NCBI RefSeq assembly: GCF_002929495.1
Contig: NZ_PJJJ01000021.1
Coordinates: 1-63,533 of the forward strand
Length of the DNA stretch: 63,533 nt
Source: Cryobacterium sp. Y82
GTDB lineage: Bacteria; Actinomycetota; Actinomycetes; Actinomycetales; Microbacteriaceae
Reading direction: 5' to 3'
The notes beneath the pieces were generated by a model that saw only the letters and a program-made list of their open reading frames with translations, was not told the DNA's origin and made no database searches. Position numbers and translations under genes: made by a program. Shown here in pieces: positions 41,100 through 50,129 of this stretch (the stretch's first letter is position 1; every line of letters starts with the position of its first letter).

Positions 41100-41134
41100 A
41101 CCCCGGATTTCTGCGGAAGTCCGGGGTATTTTTT
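41100..41134 (+). terminator. intrinsic terminator after the tRNA-Thr/Met pair
   Basis: ACCCCGGA/TCCGGGGT is followed by ATTTTTT. Confidence 0.85.
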
Positions 41135-41172
41135 CGCCGATTTAGGGCCAACCCCGCATAAACCCCGCAGAT

Positions 41173-41748
41173 TCAAAGGGACGGCAGCAGGAAATTCATC
41201 GTTTCGGCCGCGCGGATACCGCCCGTGTTCTTAGCCATGTAGACGTCCTGGGTCAGGGACGGGTTCGTGTGTCCGAGGTATTCGGCAATTTCAGGAGCGC
41301 TCAATCCTGACTGGTCCAAAGCGGTGGCCACCGTTTTGCGGAAGCTATGGGTCGTGACCGTCGGATATCCGATCCGGTTTCGAGCCATCCGCCAGTCGCG
41401 CGAGGTATTACGAGGATCTCGAATATTGCCACGCAGGGTCGGAAAGACCAAGTCATGGTCGTTTCGAATTTGGAAGTTCGACTGCCGGTGGCGGAGCAGG
41501 TCGACGAGCGTCTTCGGGATCGCAATCGTCCGCACGCCGGCCTTGGTCTTGGTGTGGTCCTGCAGGAGAACACCTTGACCTCGTGCACGGATCACGTTGG
41601 CGTTGCTTGCTACCGTGCCGGCGTCCTGGTCGAGTGCTGACCAACGAATGGCAAGGACTTCTCCCAACCGGCAACCCGTGCCGGCAAGGAACACAATCAC
41701 GTCCACAGCGTCGACTGTGGAGAGCGCAACAGAACGCATTCCGTCCAC
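41173..41748 (-). pseudogene. tyrosine recombinase (integrase), N-terminal part missing
   Basis: This 191-residue frame is a complete phage-integrase catalytic domain: Arg27 (TGCRLGEVLAIRW), Lys69, His134 and Arg137 (THSFRKTVA), His160 (YLGHTNP) and Tyr170 (DVYMAK). The core-binding SAM-like domain and arm-binding domain are missing; intact enzymes of this type have about 370-400 residues. The frame stays open upstream to about 41900 but has no start codon or recognisable domain there. It reads toward the tRNA-Met gene, the usual layout of an island integrase beside its attachment site. It is probably a remnant, though GTG 41748 could still allow expression of the catalytic part. Confidence 0.75.
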
Positions 41749-42140
41749 TGACCGGGATCTGGGCAGCCTTATCCATGGGCAACGGATGAGTCGTTGTGTC
41801 TCGAAACGTGTGTTTTTACCGGCACTACCATTCTTGTAGGTAAGAACGGTTACGAGACAGTAGGAGGCTTCAACGGGGAAGCTAGCAACGAACTGTCAAT
41901 TTGGCGTCCAGCCCAACCGGACGTCAAGGGTTGCGCGAAGCCTACGTCAGAATAAGATCAGTTTTCGATTTACTTGACAGCAGTCGGTTCGTGTCATTTT
42001 CAATATTCGTCTGCACAGCCCTCTGAGTGCGTGAGGTTGACCCCGCAAACGGAACCCTGAACCTGTCCCGGAGCGTCTTGCGAACGATTGTTACCCAACG
42101 CCACACGCCACAAAACGTTAGCGTCGGATATTCGACGAAT
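41749..42140. other. 392-bp region between the integrase remnant and the EthD-like gene
   Basis: No intact gene is visible. About 150 nt next to the integrase stay open in its frame and may be decayed integrase sequence. I found no second copy of the tRNA-Met 3' end here. Confidence 0.35.
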
Positions 42141-42494
42141 TCACGAGCTACCCCAATACGCCCACGAGATCGTCTTGGCGACGATGTTCTGCTCGTCCTG
42201 CAACGAGTGGGCTGAGCGCGTCTGAAAAATTCTGCAGGTGCACCTCGGTGGCAAAGGTAATGACTCCGCGTCACCGAAAAAGCTGGCTTCGCCAGACGCG
42301 AAATGGGCGCCGTGCGGATACGAGGCACCGGACTCATAGTCGACGTGATGCTGAAAATACTGGTGGATGCCGGGGAGCCGCGATGCGATCTGCGTGTAGG
42401 CAGCAGACCAGTAGTCGTAGAACCGCTGCTGGTCGATGCGCTCTCGTGCCCAGAGCAGATTCATCATCGCGACGTGCACGGTGTTGGCCGTCAT
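42141..42494 (-). pseudogene. EthD/DUF-like ferredoxin-fold protein with two compensating frameshifts
   Basis: The first 70 residues (RIDQQRFYDYWSAAYTQIASRLPGIHQYFQHHVDY) resemble EthD-type small proteins. After FFGDAES the frame yields an unlikely stretch (LPLPPRCTCRIFQTRSAH), but the other frame reads VITFATEVHLQNFSDALSPL, which continues the fold well. The original frame resumes at QDEQNIVAKTISWAYWG. Two small indels about 75 nt apart would explain this. It is either a pseudogene or a protein with a replaced loop; a sequencing error pair is also possible. Confidence 0.5.
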
Positions 42495-42587
42495 ACATTC
42501 TTCCTCGAATGCTGGGGCGGCCCACCATGACGGACGATCACCCGGCAGCCTCTGTCGACGCCTGCCTGGGGTTCGTTTTGCACGGTG

Positions 42588-43352
42588 TTACAGCCTTCCG
42601 GCGCGGATCTTCTTGGCGCGCGGAACGCGTTCGGCTTGGGTGACGGTGGTTTCTCCCGCGAATTCAGTCTCAGCAGAAACATGCGGGCGCCCGACGTGAC
42701 CGAGAACCGCAACGACGATCGAGATGACTGCCGACGTAGCCACCGCCAGGCTGAAGTGCACCGTAAGGAGGAAGGCACCCAGCGCAGCCCCCGCGAGAAT
42801 CAGAACGACGGCTCCCGTTCGCCGCAGCCACGGCTGTCCGGTCCGGCCGCCGAGCCAGGAGTCAGCCGCAAGGCCGGTGATCGTCGAGGTCACGACGACT
42901 GTTGTAACATCCTTCACCGCGATGTGGCGCGCCGTTCCGGCCTGGATCCCCATCGCGGCGCCCAGCAGGCCGGTTGCAGTGAACGCGAGGACTTCCGGCA
43001 AGGGGTTGATGACCAGGGCCATGACAGACATCGCTGCGAGTATGCCGGCCACTAGGACGAGGAGCCACGTCGAACGGCTTGCCCAGCCGGAAGGGACGTA
43101 TCTCAGTGTGCACCCCGCGACCAGTGCACCCACCATGAATGCGGCGAGCGCGATGATCGGCCCAAGAATGGGCAGATCATCCGCTCCGACGAGCGCCATC
43201 CCAAGGATCACCACATTGCCCGTCATGTTGCCCGTGAAGACGCGGTCGAGGCCCAGGAAACCAACCGCGTCAATGACCCCGGTGGAGAACGTCAGGGCAA
43301 GCATCAGCCCGAGGTGAAGACGTTCGGGGTAGCGGCGGAATGACTTGATCAA
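42588..43352 (-). CDS. DUF1275 (YoaK-like) membrane protein
   Basis: This 254-residue protein has about six membrane segments with the family start LTFSTGVIDAVGFLGLDRVFTGNMTGNVVILGMAL. The TTG at 43352 follows AGGAGA by 8 nt; an upstream frame to 43571 would run into nagB and is rejected. It ends the ROK-nagB-DUF1275 unit, so it may move a product or substrate of the amino-sugar pathway (inference). Its transport activity, if any, is not known. Confidence 0.75.
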   Translation of the reverse strand: MIKSFRRYPERLHLGLMLALTFSTGVIDAVGFLGLDRVFTGNMTGNVVILGMALVGADDLPILGPIIALAAFMVGALVAGCTLRYVPSGWASRSTWLLVLVAGILAAMSVMALVINPLPEVLAFTATGLLGAAMGIQAGTARHIAVKDVTTVVVTSTITGLAADSWLGGRTGQPWLRRTGAVVLILAGAALGAFLLTVHFSLAVATSAVISIVVAVLGHVGRPHVSAETEFAGETTVTQAERVPRAKKIRAGRL

Positions 43353-43401
43353 CGTGTTCTCCTGAAGGCGTGGGATGCAGGGATGAGGAATCCTGTACGA
43401 A

Positions 43402-44184
43402 TCAGGAGTCGTCCTGGACAAGTTCCGCGACCGTGTAGCTCGCGCGGTAGTAGTCAGCGAATCGGAGTTCCACAGCCGCCTGCTCGTCGAGCAGAATGGT
43501 GACCTTCGGGTGAAGTTGGAGGGCGGATGCGGGGCAGACGGCCGAGACCGGGCCTTCCACCATGGCGGCAACAGCCGCCGATTTCGTCCGGCCCTGGGCT
43601 ATGAGCACTATGCTTCCCGACTCTCGGATCGTGCCGATCCCCTGGGTCACACAGGTGGTGGGCACCTCGTCGGCGCTCCCGAAAAAGCGCGCATTGTCCC
43701 TCCGCGTTTCCGCGGTCAGCGCAACTACCCGAGTGCGGGACGCCAGTGATGAGCTGGGTTCGTTGAAGCCGATGTGTCCATCCGATCCGATGCCTAAGAT
43801 CTGTACATCGATCCCGCCAACCGAGGCGATCGCTTTCTCATACTCGACACAGGCTTCAGACAGGTCTGTCGCACGACCGTTCGGCACGAACACTCGTGCA
43901 GCATCGAGTCCCAGTGGGATCTGCGCCTCACGCCGGATCACTTGGGCATAGCACTGCGGGTGCTCAACAGGGATGCCGACGTACTCGTCCAGAGCGAATG
44001 CTGTTACTTCCGTGAGGTCAAGTCCTAGCTTTACTCTCCGGGCAAGTTCACGATAAACCGGTAAGGGGCTGGATCCCGTCGCCAGGCCTAGTACAGGGGC
44101 TGCCGACCGACGGAGCGATGCCTCGATCTCGTCCGCAGCCACCGCAGCCAACGCGTCGATGTTGTTCGAGATGTATACCTTCAT
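43402..44184 (-). CDS. nagB: glucosamine-6-phosphate deaminase
   Basis: This 260-residue enzyme converts glucosamine-6-phosphate to fructose-6-phosphate and ammonia. The phosphate loop is LGLATGSSPLPVYREL; FALDEYVGI carries the catalytic Asp, and LGIGSDGHIGFNEP the active-site Asp and His. It lacks the C-terminal allosteric extension of E. coli NagB. A GalN-6-P specificity (AgaI) cannot be excluded. It lies directly downstream of the ROK repressor gene. Confidence 0.92.
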   Translation of the reverse strand: MKVYISNNIDALAAVAADEIEASLRRSAAPVLGLATGSSPLPVYRELARRVKLGLDLTEVTAFALDEYVGIPVEHPQCYAQVIRREAQIPLGLDAARVFVPNGRATDLSEACVEYEKAIASVGGIDVQILGIGSDGHIGFNEPSSSLASRTRVVALTAETRRDNARFFGSADEVPTTCVTQGIGTIRESGSIVLIAQGRTKSAAVAAMVEGPVSAVCPASALQLHPKVTILLDEQAAVELRFADYYRASYTVAELVQDDS

Positions 44185-44235
44185 GGAGTGTGCCTTCGTT
44201 GTTGAGCGCGACCAGGGCGAACGTGCGGCCAGACC

Positions 44236-45459
44236 TTAAGCCATGACGATCGTCGATCTCTTTGCTGCGATCGTCGATACGTAGCGTCGTTCACCGAGGA
44301 TTTCAACACGGGCGAATTCGCCAGCGAGGAAAGCAGCGCCCTCGGCCGTCCCTCGGTCTCCGAGCAGCGACGGAACCACCTCAATGTCCCGATTTAGCGC
44401 GTTAACCAATGCCCGTACCTGTGGAACGAGAACCGGACTTTGCCCCACCCCTCCGCCAAGGACGACAAGCTCCGGATCGAGAATTGCGACCACGGTCAAA
44501 GCGACCCGAGCGACGTCCTGCACATGTCGTTCGGTGAATTCCCGGGATAAGCGGTGGCCACCGTCGGACAAAGCGAAAAGCTCCTTCACGTCCCGTGGCG
44601 CGTCGATCGCTTCAAGTGACCACGCACCGCGCACGCGACGCATGAGACTCTCGGACCCGACATGCTGCTCCAGTCCGAACGTGATCGATTCCCCGTTCGA
44701 TTCAGCGGGTGCGAATGGGAATGGAAGAAGTGCCAGCTCGCCACCGGCCCCCCGCGCACCCCTGTGCAGTCGCCCGTCCGATACGATTCCGGCCCCGATT
44801 CTGACACCGATCTGCAGATACAGAAAGTTCTTCACGTTGACGGCACGTCCCTCGGCAAGTTCGGCCAGAGCAGCGCAGTTGGTGTTGTTCTCGAGCAACA
44901 CCGGAACACCAGACGGAATGCCGATGGTCTCCAGAAGAGAACTCACGCGGATCGGGTTGCCGTCCCAGGATATGAAGGTGTCGTAGTCCATGTCGTTGGG
45001 AACGACGTGCGGTAGCGCGATCCCGACGGAAAGAAGGTTCCCGTGTGTAGGGCTGAACTTCTCGATGAGTCGCGTCACCAGCTCCTTGGCCGCATCGATT
45101 AAGTCGTTGGTCGGGCCATCGAGGGCTTCGCTTGCCAACCCGACCGAGTATTGCTCCGTTCCCAGGGACGCCCCGTTGAGCGCCCGTGCTGCCACGGCGA
45201 CTTGCGTGGAACCGAAATCGACGCCGAGTACCCAGCCTGCCCTCTGGCTCAGGCCGAAGAGCGCCGCCGTCCGTCCCATGGGCCCCTTCTGTGCCCCGGT
45301 CTGGACGACAAGGCCCGCCGCCTGCAGTTCCCTCAAGCCGCTGCCGACGGTCGGCGCAGTGACGCTGAGGCGTCTACTGAGCTCCGGGCGCGCGACGCTC
45401 TCGCCCGTGATGAGTTCATTGAGAAGTTCGAGCGAGGATTCGGATAATTCCATGCTCAT
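44236..45459 (-). CDS. ROK-family transcriptional repressor without the zinc motif
   Basis: This 407-residue protein has an N-terminal winged helix (ARPELSRRLSVTAPTVGSGLRELQAAGLV) and a ROK sugar-kinase-like domain (VLGVDFGSTQVAVAARAL; VLLENNTNCAALAELAEG). The usual ROK zinc cluster CxCGxxGCxE is absent: the region after GARGAGGELALLPF has no cysteines. Effector binding is therefore probably by a non-zinc mechanism. It is the first gene of the nagB operon and divergent from the BadF-type kinase gene, with AT-rich operator-like sites in between. Confidence 0.88.
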   Translation of the reverse strand: MSMELSESSLELLNELITGESVARPELSRRLSVTAPTVGSGLRELQAAGLVVQTGAQKGPMGRTAALFGLSQRAGWVLGVDFGSTQVAVAARALNGASLGTEQYSVGLASEALDGPTNDLIDAAKELVTRLIEKFSPTHGNLLSVGIALPHVVPNDMDYDTFISWDGNPIRVSSLLETIGIPSGVPVLLENNTNCAALAELAEGRAVNVKNFLYLQIGVRIGAGIVSDGRLHRGARGAGGELALLPFPFAPAESNGESITFGLEQHVGSESLMRRVRGAWSLEAIDAPRDVKELFALSDGGHRLSREFTERHVQDVARVALTVVAILDPELVVLGGGVGQSPVLVPQVRALVNALNRDIEVVPSLLGDRGTAEGAAFLAGEFARVEILGERRYVSTIAAKRSTIVMA

Positions 45460-45517
45460 TCTTTTTCCCCATTCCGCGTTCAGCGAGCATCCGAGCCCAC
45501 TTTAGCCGCGTGGACTG

Positions 45518-45534
45518 GTTAATAATATTGTTTT
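45518..45534 (+). promoter_or_regulatory. AT-rich operator-like site, nagB/kinase divergent region
   Basis: GTTAATAATATTGTTTT lies between the ROK and kinase genes. A shorter inverted relative, GTTAATTTTGTTT, is on the minus strand at 45614-45626. A close match (GTTAATAAATTTGCTTA) sits in the ABC transporter promoter region. They are candidate ROK sites. Confidence 0.5.
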
Positions 45535-45613
45535 CTTTTATCTTCTGGATGTCTGTAGAATTATGTCACACAGCACCCGGGTGCGTATGATTTCTCTGGT
45601 CACAGCATATCGT

Positions 45614-45626
45614 AAACAAAATTAAC
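45614..45626 (-). promoter_or_regulatory. second operator-like site in the same region
   Basis: GTTAATTTTGTTT on the minus strand is about 80 bp from the first site, allowing looping or cooperative binding. Confidence 0.4.
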
Positions 45627-45702
45627 TATTACGGGTCAAAGCCCTGGGCATCTCGCCGAGAGTGTGGGCGTGAGGCCGTTCGCCAAGACAAGAAAGAGCG
45701 AC

Positions 45703-46599
45703 GTGACCACAGGACTTGTTCTCGGAATCGACGTCGGCGGAACGAAGACGCACCTGCGGGTGCAGGACGACGACGGACGAATAGTAATCGATGTCGTGCG
45801 CCCGACGACCGACTGGGAAACAACTCTCCACGCCAAGGCTGACACATTAGCGAAGCTCATTCGGGATATCGGTGGGTCACCGTTGGAACGCATCGTCGTC
45901 GGTGCACACGGCTGTGACACCGATGCGGATTGTGCCGCGCTGGCTGAGAACCTCCAGGCTCGAGTCGGCGTGCCGACCGTTGTCGTGAATGATTCGCTAC
46001 TTCTGGGTCCCGCCGCCGGCTATGGTCGCTGCATCAGCCTGATCAGTGGTACTGGGTCTATCGTTCTCGGCAGCGATGCAAACGGCTCCACGCTATATGC
46101 CGGCGGCTGGGGCTGGCTCCTCGGCGACGCCGGCTCCGCATGGGGAATCGTGCGCGAGTCGGTGATGCTGCTAACTGCGGCAGCAGACCGGGGCGAGGGC
46201 GACCAGATCCTGCTGGACGGACTGCTGATGGCATCGAACTGCGCAAATCTGCGTGACTTGGTCGCCTACCTGGAGCGTTGGCCGGCCGCTGACTGGGCCA
46301 CTTGGGTGTCCGCAGTCTTCACGGCAGCAGCCGTCGGGTCGTCGCTCGCTGAAGAAGCAATTTCCCAGGGCGCCCGGACTCTGTCCGCGCTCGTCACTAC
46401 ACTCCTTCAACGCGGGGCGATCGCCGAAGCGGTCGTGGCTGCGGGAGGCGTCATCGTCAACCAGCCCACTTTCGCCGCGAAGTTGGCCCGTTACCTTGCA
46501 CACGACAACGGGCTACCGCTCGTCGTGCATGCTGGAGCTCCCGTTGCAGGGGCAGTTCGGCTCGCGCGCGAGCACTTGCTCGGTGTGGTCCCCACCTGA
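45703..46599 (+). CDS. BadF/BadG-type sugar kinase (N-acetylglucosamine kinase-like)
   Basis: This 298-residue ASKHA kinase has the phosphate-1 motif LVLGIDVGGTKTHLRV, the middle VVVGAHGCDTDADCAA, SLISGTGSIVLGSD and GWGWLLGDAGSAWGIVRE. The family phosphorylates GlcNAc, glucosamine or MurNAc (MurK). With NagB next door, glucosamine or an N-acetyl derivative is likely. GTG 45703 is preferred to starts at 45664/45670 because homologous sequence begins there. It converges on the gamma-glutamyltransferase gene. Confidence 0.82.
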   Translation: MTTGLVLGIDVGGTKTHLRVQDDDGRIVIDVVRPTTDWETTLHAKADTLAKLIRDIGGSPLERIVVGAHGCDTDADCAALAENLQARVGVPTVVVNDSLLLGPAAGYGRCISLISGTGSIVLGSDANGSTLYAGGWGWLLGDAGSAWGIVRESVMLLTAAADRGEGDQILLDGLLMASNCANLRDLVAYLERWPAADWATWVSAVFTAAAVGSSLAEEAISQGARTLSALVTTLLQRGAIAEAVVAAGGVIVNQPTFAAKLARYLAHDNGLPLVVHAGAPVAGAVRLAREHLLGVVPT

Positions 46600-46607
46600 T
46601 CGGCTTC

Positions 46608-48206
46608 TCAGCCCGACAGCGACGACGTGAGGCTCACCCCGCGGATCAACCCTGAGGTGCGGAGGCTGTCGGAACGTCGGTCCGAGCCCAATTGAAATCC
46701 GTCGCTAGTAATAAGGATCGCCTGGGCCTGGCCGAATCGATTGTCGACCTCATCGATCAGTTCTATCGGCATGCCTGCCTTGCGGAGCATTATGAGGCTC
46801 GAGGGATCGGTCCGGCGCTCGATCAAAATCGTGGATGTCTCGCCTCCCGACACGGAAGGAACCACCCACCTTGGGGCATCGACGGCTTCCTGTGCGGACG
46901 CACCGTTGAGGAGGCGCGCGATCACCTGGGCGACAATCGCAGGCTGGTTCTTGCCCCCCATCGTTCCTGCGGCAGCAATCACTCGTCCACCGCGTCGCAC
47001 GAGTGCGGGCATCAGCGTGTGCGGCGGTTTGTTGCCCCCGACTAGTTCTGAAGGGTCGCCCGGCTGAAGGGTGAATGCCGAACCGCGATTGTGCCCAATC
47101 ATTCCTGTCGACTGTTCAAGGATGCCGGAGCCGAAGGCACCAGACACGCTCTGGATGTGGGACACGACTCGGCCCTCAGTATCGACCGCCATCAGCGCAA
47201 TAGTGTCTCCCGTCAGAGTCGGCTGCGCGTACCCCGTATCCCGGGGAGCGGTCGCCTCTTCGAGAATACGACGGATCGTGTCATCGGATACGAGATCCTC
47301 CCCCGTGACCGTCATGCTGCGCGGATCCCCGAGCACAGCGTCCCGCATCCTCCCGAATGCGTCGACCGCCCGCGGCATCCAGGCCAGGTCTGCCCCGTGA
47401 GTCCATTCCGGCGAACCGGCAAGCTCGGCCGCGCCGAGCATCTGCAAGAGCACGAAGCCTTGCGAGCTCGGTGGCGCCGTCAATACCTCGGATTCGCCGT
47501 ATTGGCGCGCGATCGGCTCAACGAACCCTGGCTGGTGTTCGGCGAGGTCCGTCGTCGTCAGTAATGACCCCCGTTTCGCGACTCCCCGCACAAAAGCCTC
47601 GGCGATCGGCCCCTCGTACAAGACCCTGGGCCCGTCAAGGGCTATGGAACGAAGCGTGGCGGCGAGTTCGGGCTGCACGATACGGTCAGCTGTGGATTTT
47701 GGTCTGCCGTCCACGGTGAAGAAGAGCGCTCTGCAGCCGGGATCCGCCTCGAGCATCGGTCGGTAGTCGACGATGTCTCTGGCGAGCGAATTCGCCACCT
47801 CGACTCCATCTTCAGCGAATCCGATGGCGTCACTCAAGAGTTCAGCAAACGGGATTCGTCCGCTCTCGGCGTGCATCAGTCCCCAGGCCGCCACTCCACC
47901 GGGAACCGTGATCGTGTGTGGGCCACGGTCTGGCATGGCTTCGTCGCCCCGCCCGCGCAGGAACGCCGCACTCAGGGCCCGCGGGGCACGGCCGGTGCCG
48001 TCGACGGCGCGAACGTGAGAATCGTCGGCGAGCAACGACCACGAGTCACCAGCCAAGGAGACCATATGCGGGTATACCACGCACAGAACAGCGCTGGCTG
48101 CGATCGCCGCGTCGACAGCTGTTCCGCCTAAGCCGAAGATTCGATTTCCAGCATCAGTCGCTAGATAATGCGGGGTGACGATGGCGCCAGTGGTTGGCAG
48201 CGTCAT
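46608..48206 (-). CDS. ggt: gamma-glutamyltransferase/hydrolase
   Basis: This 532-residue Ntn-hydrolase is the fourth gene of the ABC transporter operon. The likely autoprocessing nucleophile is Thr335 in TLTGDTIALMAVD, followed by SHIQSVSGAFGSGI and the substrate-site GNKPPHTLMPALV; MGGKNQPAIVAQV is also family-typical. There is no clear signal peptide, so it may act in the cytoplasm on imported gamma-glutamyl compounds, unlike the periplasmic E. coli enzyme. Acylase-type members of the family are an alternative. Confidence 0.87.
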   Translation of the reverse strand: MTLPTTGAIVTPHYLATDAGNRIFGLGGTAVDAAIAASAVLCVVYPHMVSLAGDSWSLLADDSHVRAVDGTGRAPRALSAAFLRGRGDEAMPDRGPHTITVPGGVAAWGLMHAESGRIPFAELLSDAIGFAEDGVEVANSLARDIVDYRPMLEADPGCRALFFTVDGRPKSTADRIVQPELAATLRSIALDGPRVLYEGPIAEAFVRGVAKRGSLLTTTDLAEHQPGFVEPIARQYGESEVLTAPPSSQGFVLLQMLGAAELAGSPEWTHGADLAWMPRAVDAFGRMRDAVLGDPRSMTVTGEDLVSDDTIRRILEEATAPRDTGYAQPTLTGDTIALMAVDTEGRVVSHIQSVSGAFGSGILEQSTGMIGHNRGSAFTLQPGDPSELVGGNKPPHTLMPALVRRGGRVIAAAGTMGGKNQPAIVAQVIARLLNGASAQEAVDAPRWVVPSVSGGETSTILIERRTDPSSLIMLRKAGMPIELIDEVDNRFGQAQAILITSDGFQLGSDRRSDSLRTSGLIRGVSLTSSLSG

Positions 48207-48282
48207 GAGGCTCCTTTTTGGTCAAGTAGTGCGGGGGCGCCGAGCCCTGTAAGCAATCGACGTCCGGACGGATGTTCTCGGA

Positions 48283-49158
48283 CTAGTAAACGTCGAGCGC
48301 GTCTCGTAGCGCGTCGCCCAGTATGTTGAACGAGAGGCACATGAGGAGGATCGCGAGACCGGGGACGACAGCGGCCCACGGAGCGACCGTGAAATATTGC
48401 TGCGCTTCGGCGAGCATAACGCCCAGGCTCGGCATCGGCGGCTGGAGCCCTAGCCCCAGGAATGACAGACCGGCCTCCATAAGAATAGCTGTCGGAATGA
48501 TCATGGTCACCTGCACGATCAGGGGCGACAACGCGTTAGGCAGGACATACCGCGACAAGATCCGATGCTGTCCTGCCCCCTGAACCTTGGCCGACGTTAC
48601 GAAGTCAAGTGCTGAAATGCGAAGCGTCTCGACGCGGACCACACGCGTGATGACTGGAATGTAGGAGATTCCGATGGCGATGGCCGCATTTGTGAGGTTG
48701 GCGCCGTTGATTGCGGCCAGCCCGAGCGCCACGATGAGTGCGGGGAATGCGAGTGTCACGTCACTCAGTCGCGAGACCACGGCATCGATGTAGCGGTTCG
48801 AGCCGGAGAGCAATCCGAGCGGGACTCCGATAGCGATTGCCACAAGGACGCTAATCACACCGACGAGTAACGATGCCTGCATCCCCCAGAAGGTGCGGGT
48901 GAGCATGTCCCGGCCAAGGTTGTCGGTGCCGAGCAGATAGCCTGCGGTGCCTGGGCGCTGCGTCAGGGCGCCAAAATTGGCATCGCCTGGTCCGTAGGGA
49001 GAAATAACGGCAGCGAGCGATGCGATCAGGATGATTATCACGACGACAATGGCGCTGGACAGCCCGAGCGGATTATGGACGAGCCGATACAACGCGCGCT
49101 TCGACCCTGTGCGGTATTGGATCAACGTCGACTTTTCAACCTCGACTAGCTCGGTCAC
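48283..49158 (-). CDS. peptide-type ABC transporter permease (DppC-like)
   Basis: This 291-residue inner-membrane subunit has an N-terminal membrane segment (about 33-55), the signature GTDNLGRDMLTRTFWGMQASLLVG and the EAA loop region VTSAKVQGAGQHRILSRYVLPNALSPLIV. The start overlaps the upstream permease stop by 4 bp. It forms the translocation channel with the DppB-like subunit. Confidence 0.9.
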   Translation of the reverse strand: MTELVEVEKSTLIQYRTGSKRALYRLVHNPLGLSSAIVVVIIILIASLAAVISPYGPGDANFGALTQRPGTAGYLLGTDNLGRDMLTRTFWGMQASLLVGVISVLVAIAIGVPLGLLSGSNRYIDAVVSRLSDVTLAFPALIVALGLAAINGANLTNAAIAIGISYIPVITRVVRVETLRISALDFVTSAKVQGAGQHRILSRYVLPNALSPLIVQVTMIIPTAILMEAGLSFLGLGLQPPMPSLGVMLAEAQQYFTVAPWAAVVPGLAILLMCLSFNILGDALRDALDVY

Positions 49159-50111
49159 TGAGAGCCTCCAACGCGAACACGAGGGTCGATGACCGTATAC
49201 AGAACATCGACTACTAGGTTGATTAATACGTACGACGCCGCGACCACAAGGACTGCGGCTTGGATAACCGCATAGTCGCGCTGGGCAATCGCGTCCACAG
49301 TGAGCTTTCCAAAGCCCGGCAGGCCAAAGAGGCGTTCGGTGATAACGACACCGGCAATCAAGGCGCCGAGCTGGAGACCGATGATTGTCGTGACGACAAT
49401 CATGCTGTTACGCAAAGCATGGTTGATCACCACACGCCGTTCACTCAGACCTTTGGCGCGGACGGCAACGATGTATTCGGTGGCGAACGCCGCGAGCATC
49501 CCGGACCGAGTCTGGCGCATAACCACCGCGGCGAGACCAGTGCTCAGCACGAACGCCGGCATGATTAGGTGCGACAGCGCGCCAATCGGGTCTACAAATA
49601 TGGACACGTAACCTGAAGCTGGAAGCCAGCCTAGCTGCACTGAGAAGAGCAGAATGGCCAGCATGCCGAGCCAGAAGCTCGGGACCGACAACCCGATGAT
49701 GGCGGCAGAGTTGGCGACCCACTCAGGCCAGCGCCCCTTCCAGTACGCCGCGGCAACCCCGAACACGATGCCGATGAGCGCCGCCATGGCGACTGCAAGC
49801 ACGGCGAGTTGGATGGTGACCGGGAGGGTCTGTCCGATCATGTCGGAGATCGCTAACCCACTTCGCGATGACCGCCCTAGGTCCCCTCGGAGCACCGACA
49901 GAACGAAACGGCCGTATTGAACGATCAGGGGCTGGTCGAAGCCGTACTTCTCGTTGATGGCAGCGATCAGATCCGGAGATGGGTTCTCACCGGCGAGCGT
50001 CAGGGCGGGGTCCCCTGGGAGCGCCCGCGCTCCCAGGAAGACCACGACCGACGCAAGAAGGAGGGTCAGGAGGGCCTGACCCGCCTTCGTTGCAATGTAT
50101 CGGACGTTCAT
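49155..50111 (-). CDS. peptide-type ABC transporter permease (DppB-like)
   Basis: This 318-residue subunit begins with ARALPGDPALTLAGENP and the family NEKYGFDQPLIVQYGRFVL, then has the EAA loop AVRAKGLSERRVVINHALRNSMI. It has about six membrane segments. It is followed by the DppC-like gene with a 4-bp overlap. Confidence 0.9.
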   Translation of the reverse strand: MNVRYIATKAGQALLTLLLASVVVFLGARALPGDPALTLAGENPSPDLIAAINEKYGFDQPLIVQYGRFVLSVLRGDLGRSSRSGLAISDMIGQTLPVTIQLAVLAVAMAALIGIVFGVAAAYWKGRWPEWVANSAAIIGLSVPSFWLGMLAILLFSVQLGWLPASGYVSIFVDPIGALSHLIMPAFVLSTGLAAVVMRQTRSGMLAAFATEYIVAVRAKGLSERRVVINHALRNSMIVVTTIIGLQLGALIAGVVITERLFGLPGFGKLTVDAIAQRDYAVIQAAVLVVAASYVLINLVVDVLYTVIDPRVRVGGSQ

Positions 50112-50129
50112 CGGACTACGAACTTTCCC

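Noticed and set aside
41749..41900. Upstream extension of the integrase to a full-length protein
   Set aside because: The frame is open to about 41900 but has no start codon and no SAM-like core-binding domain.
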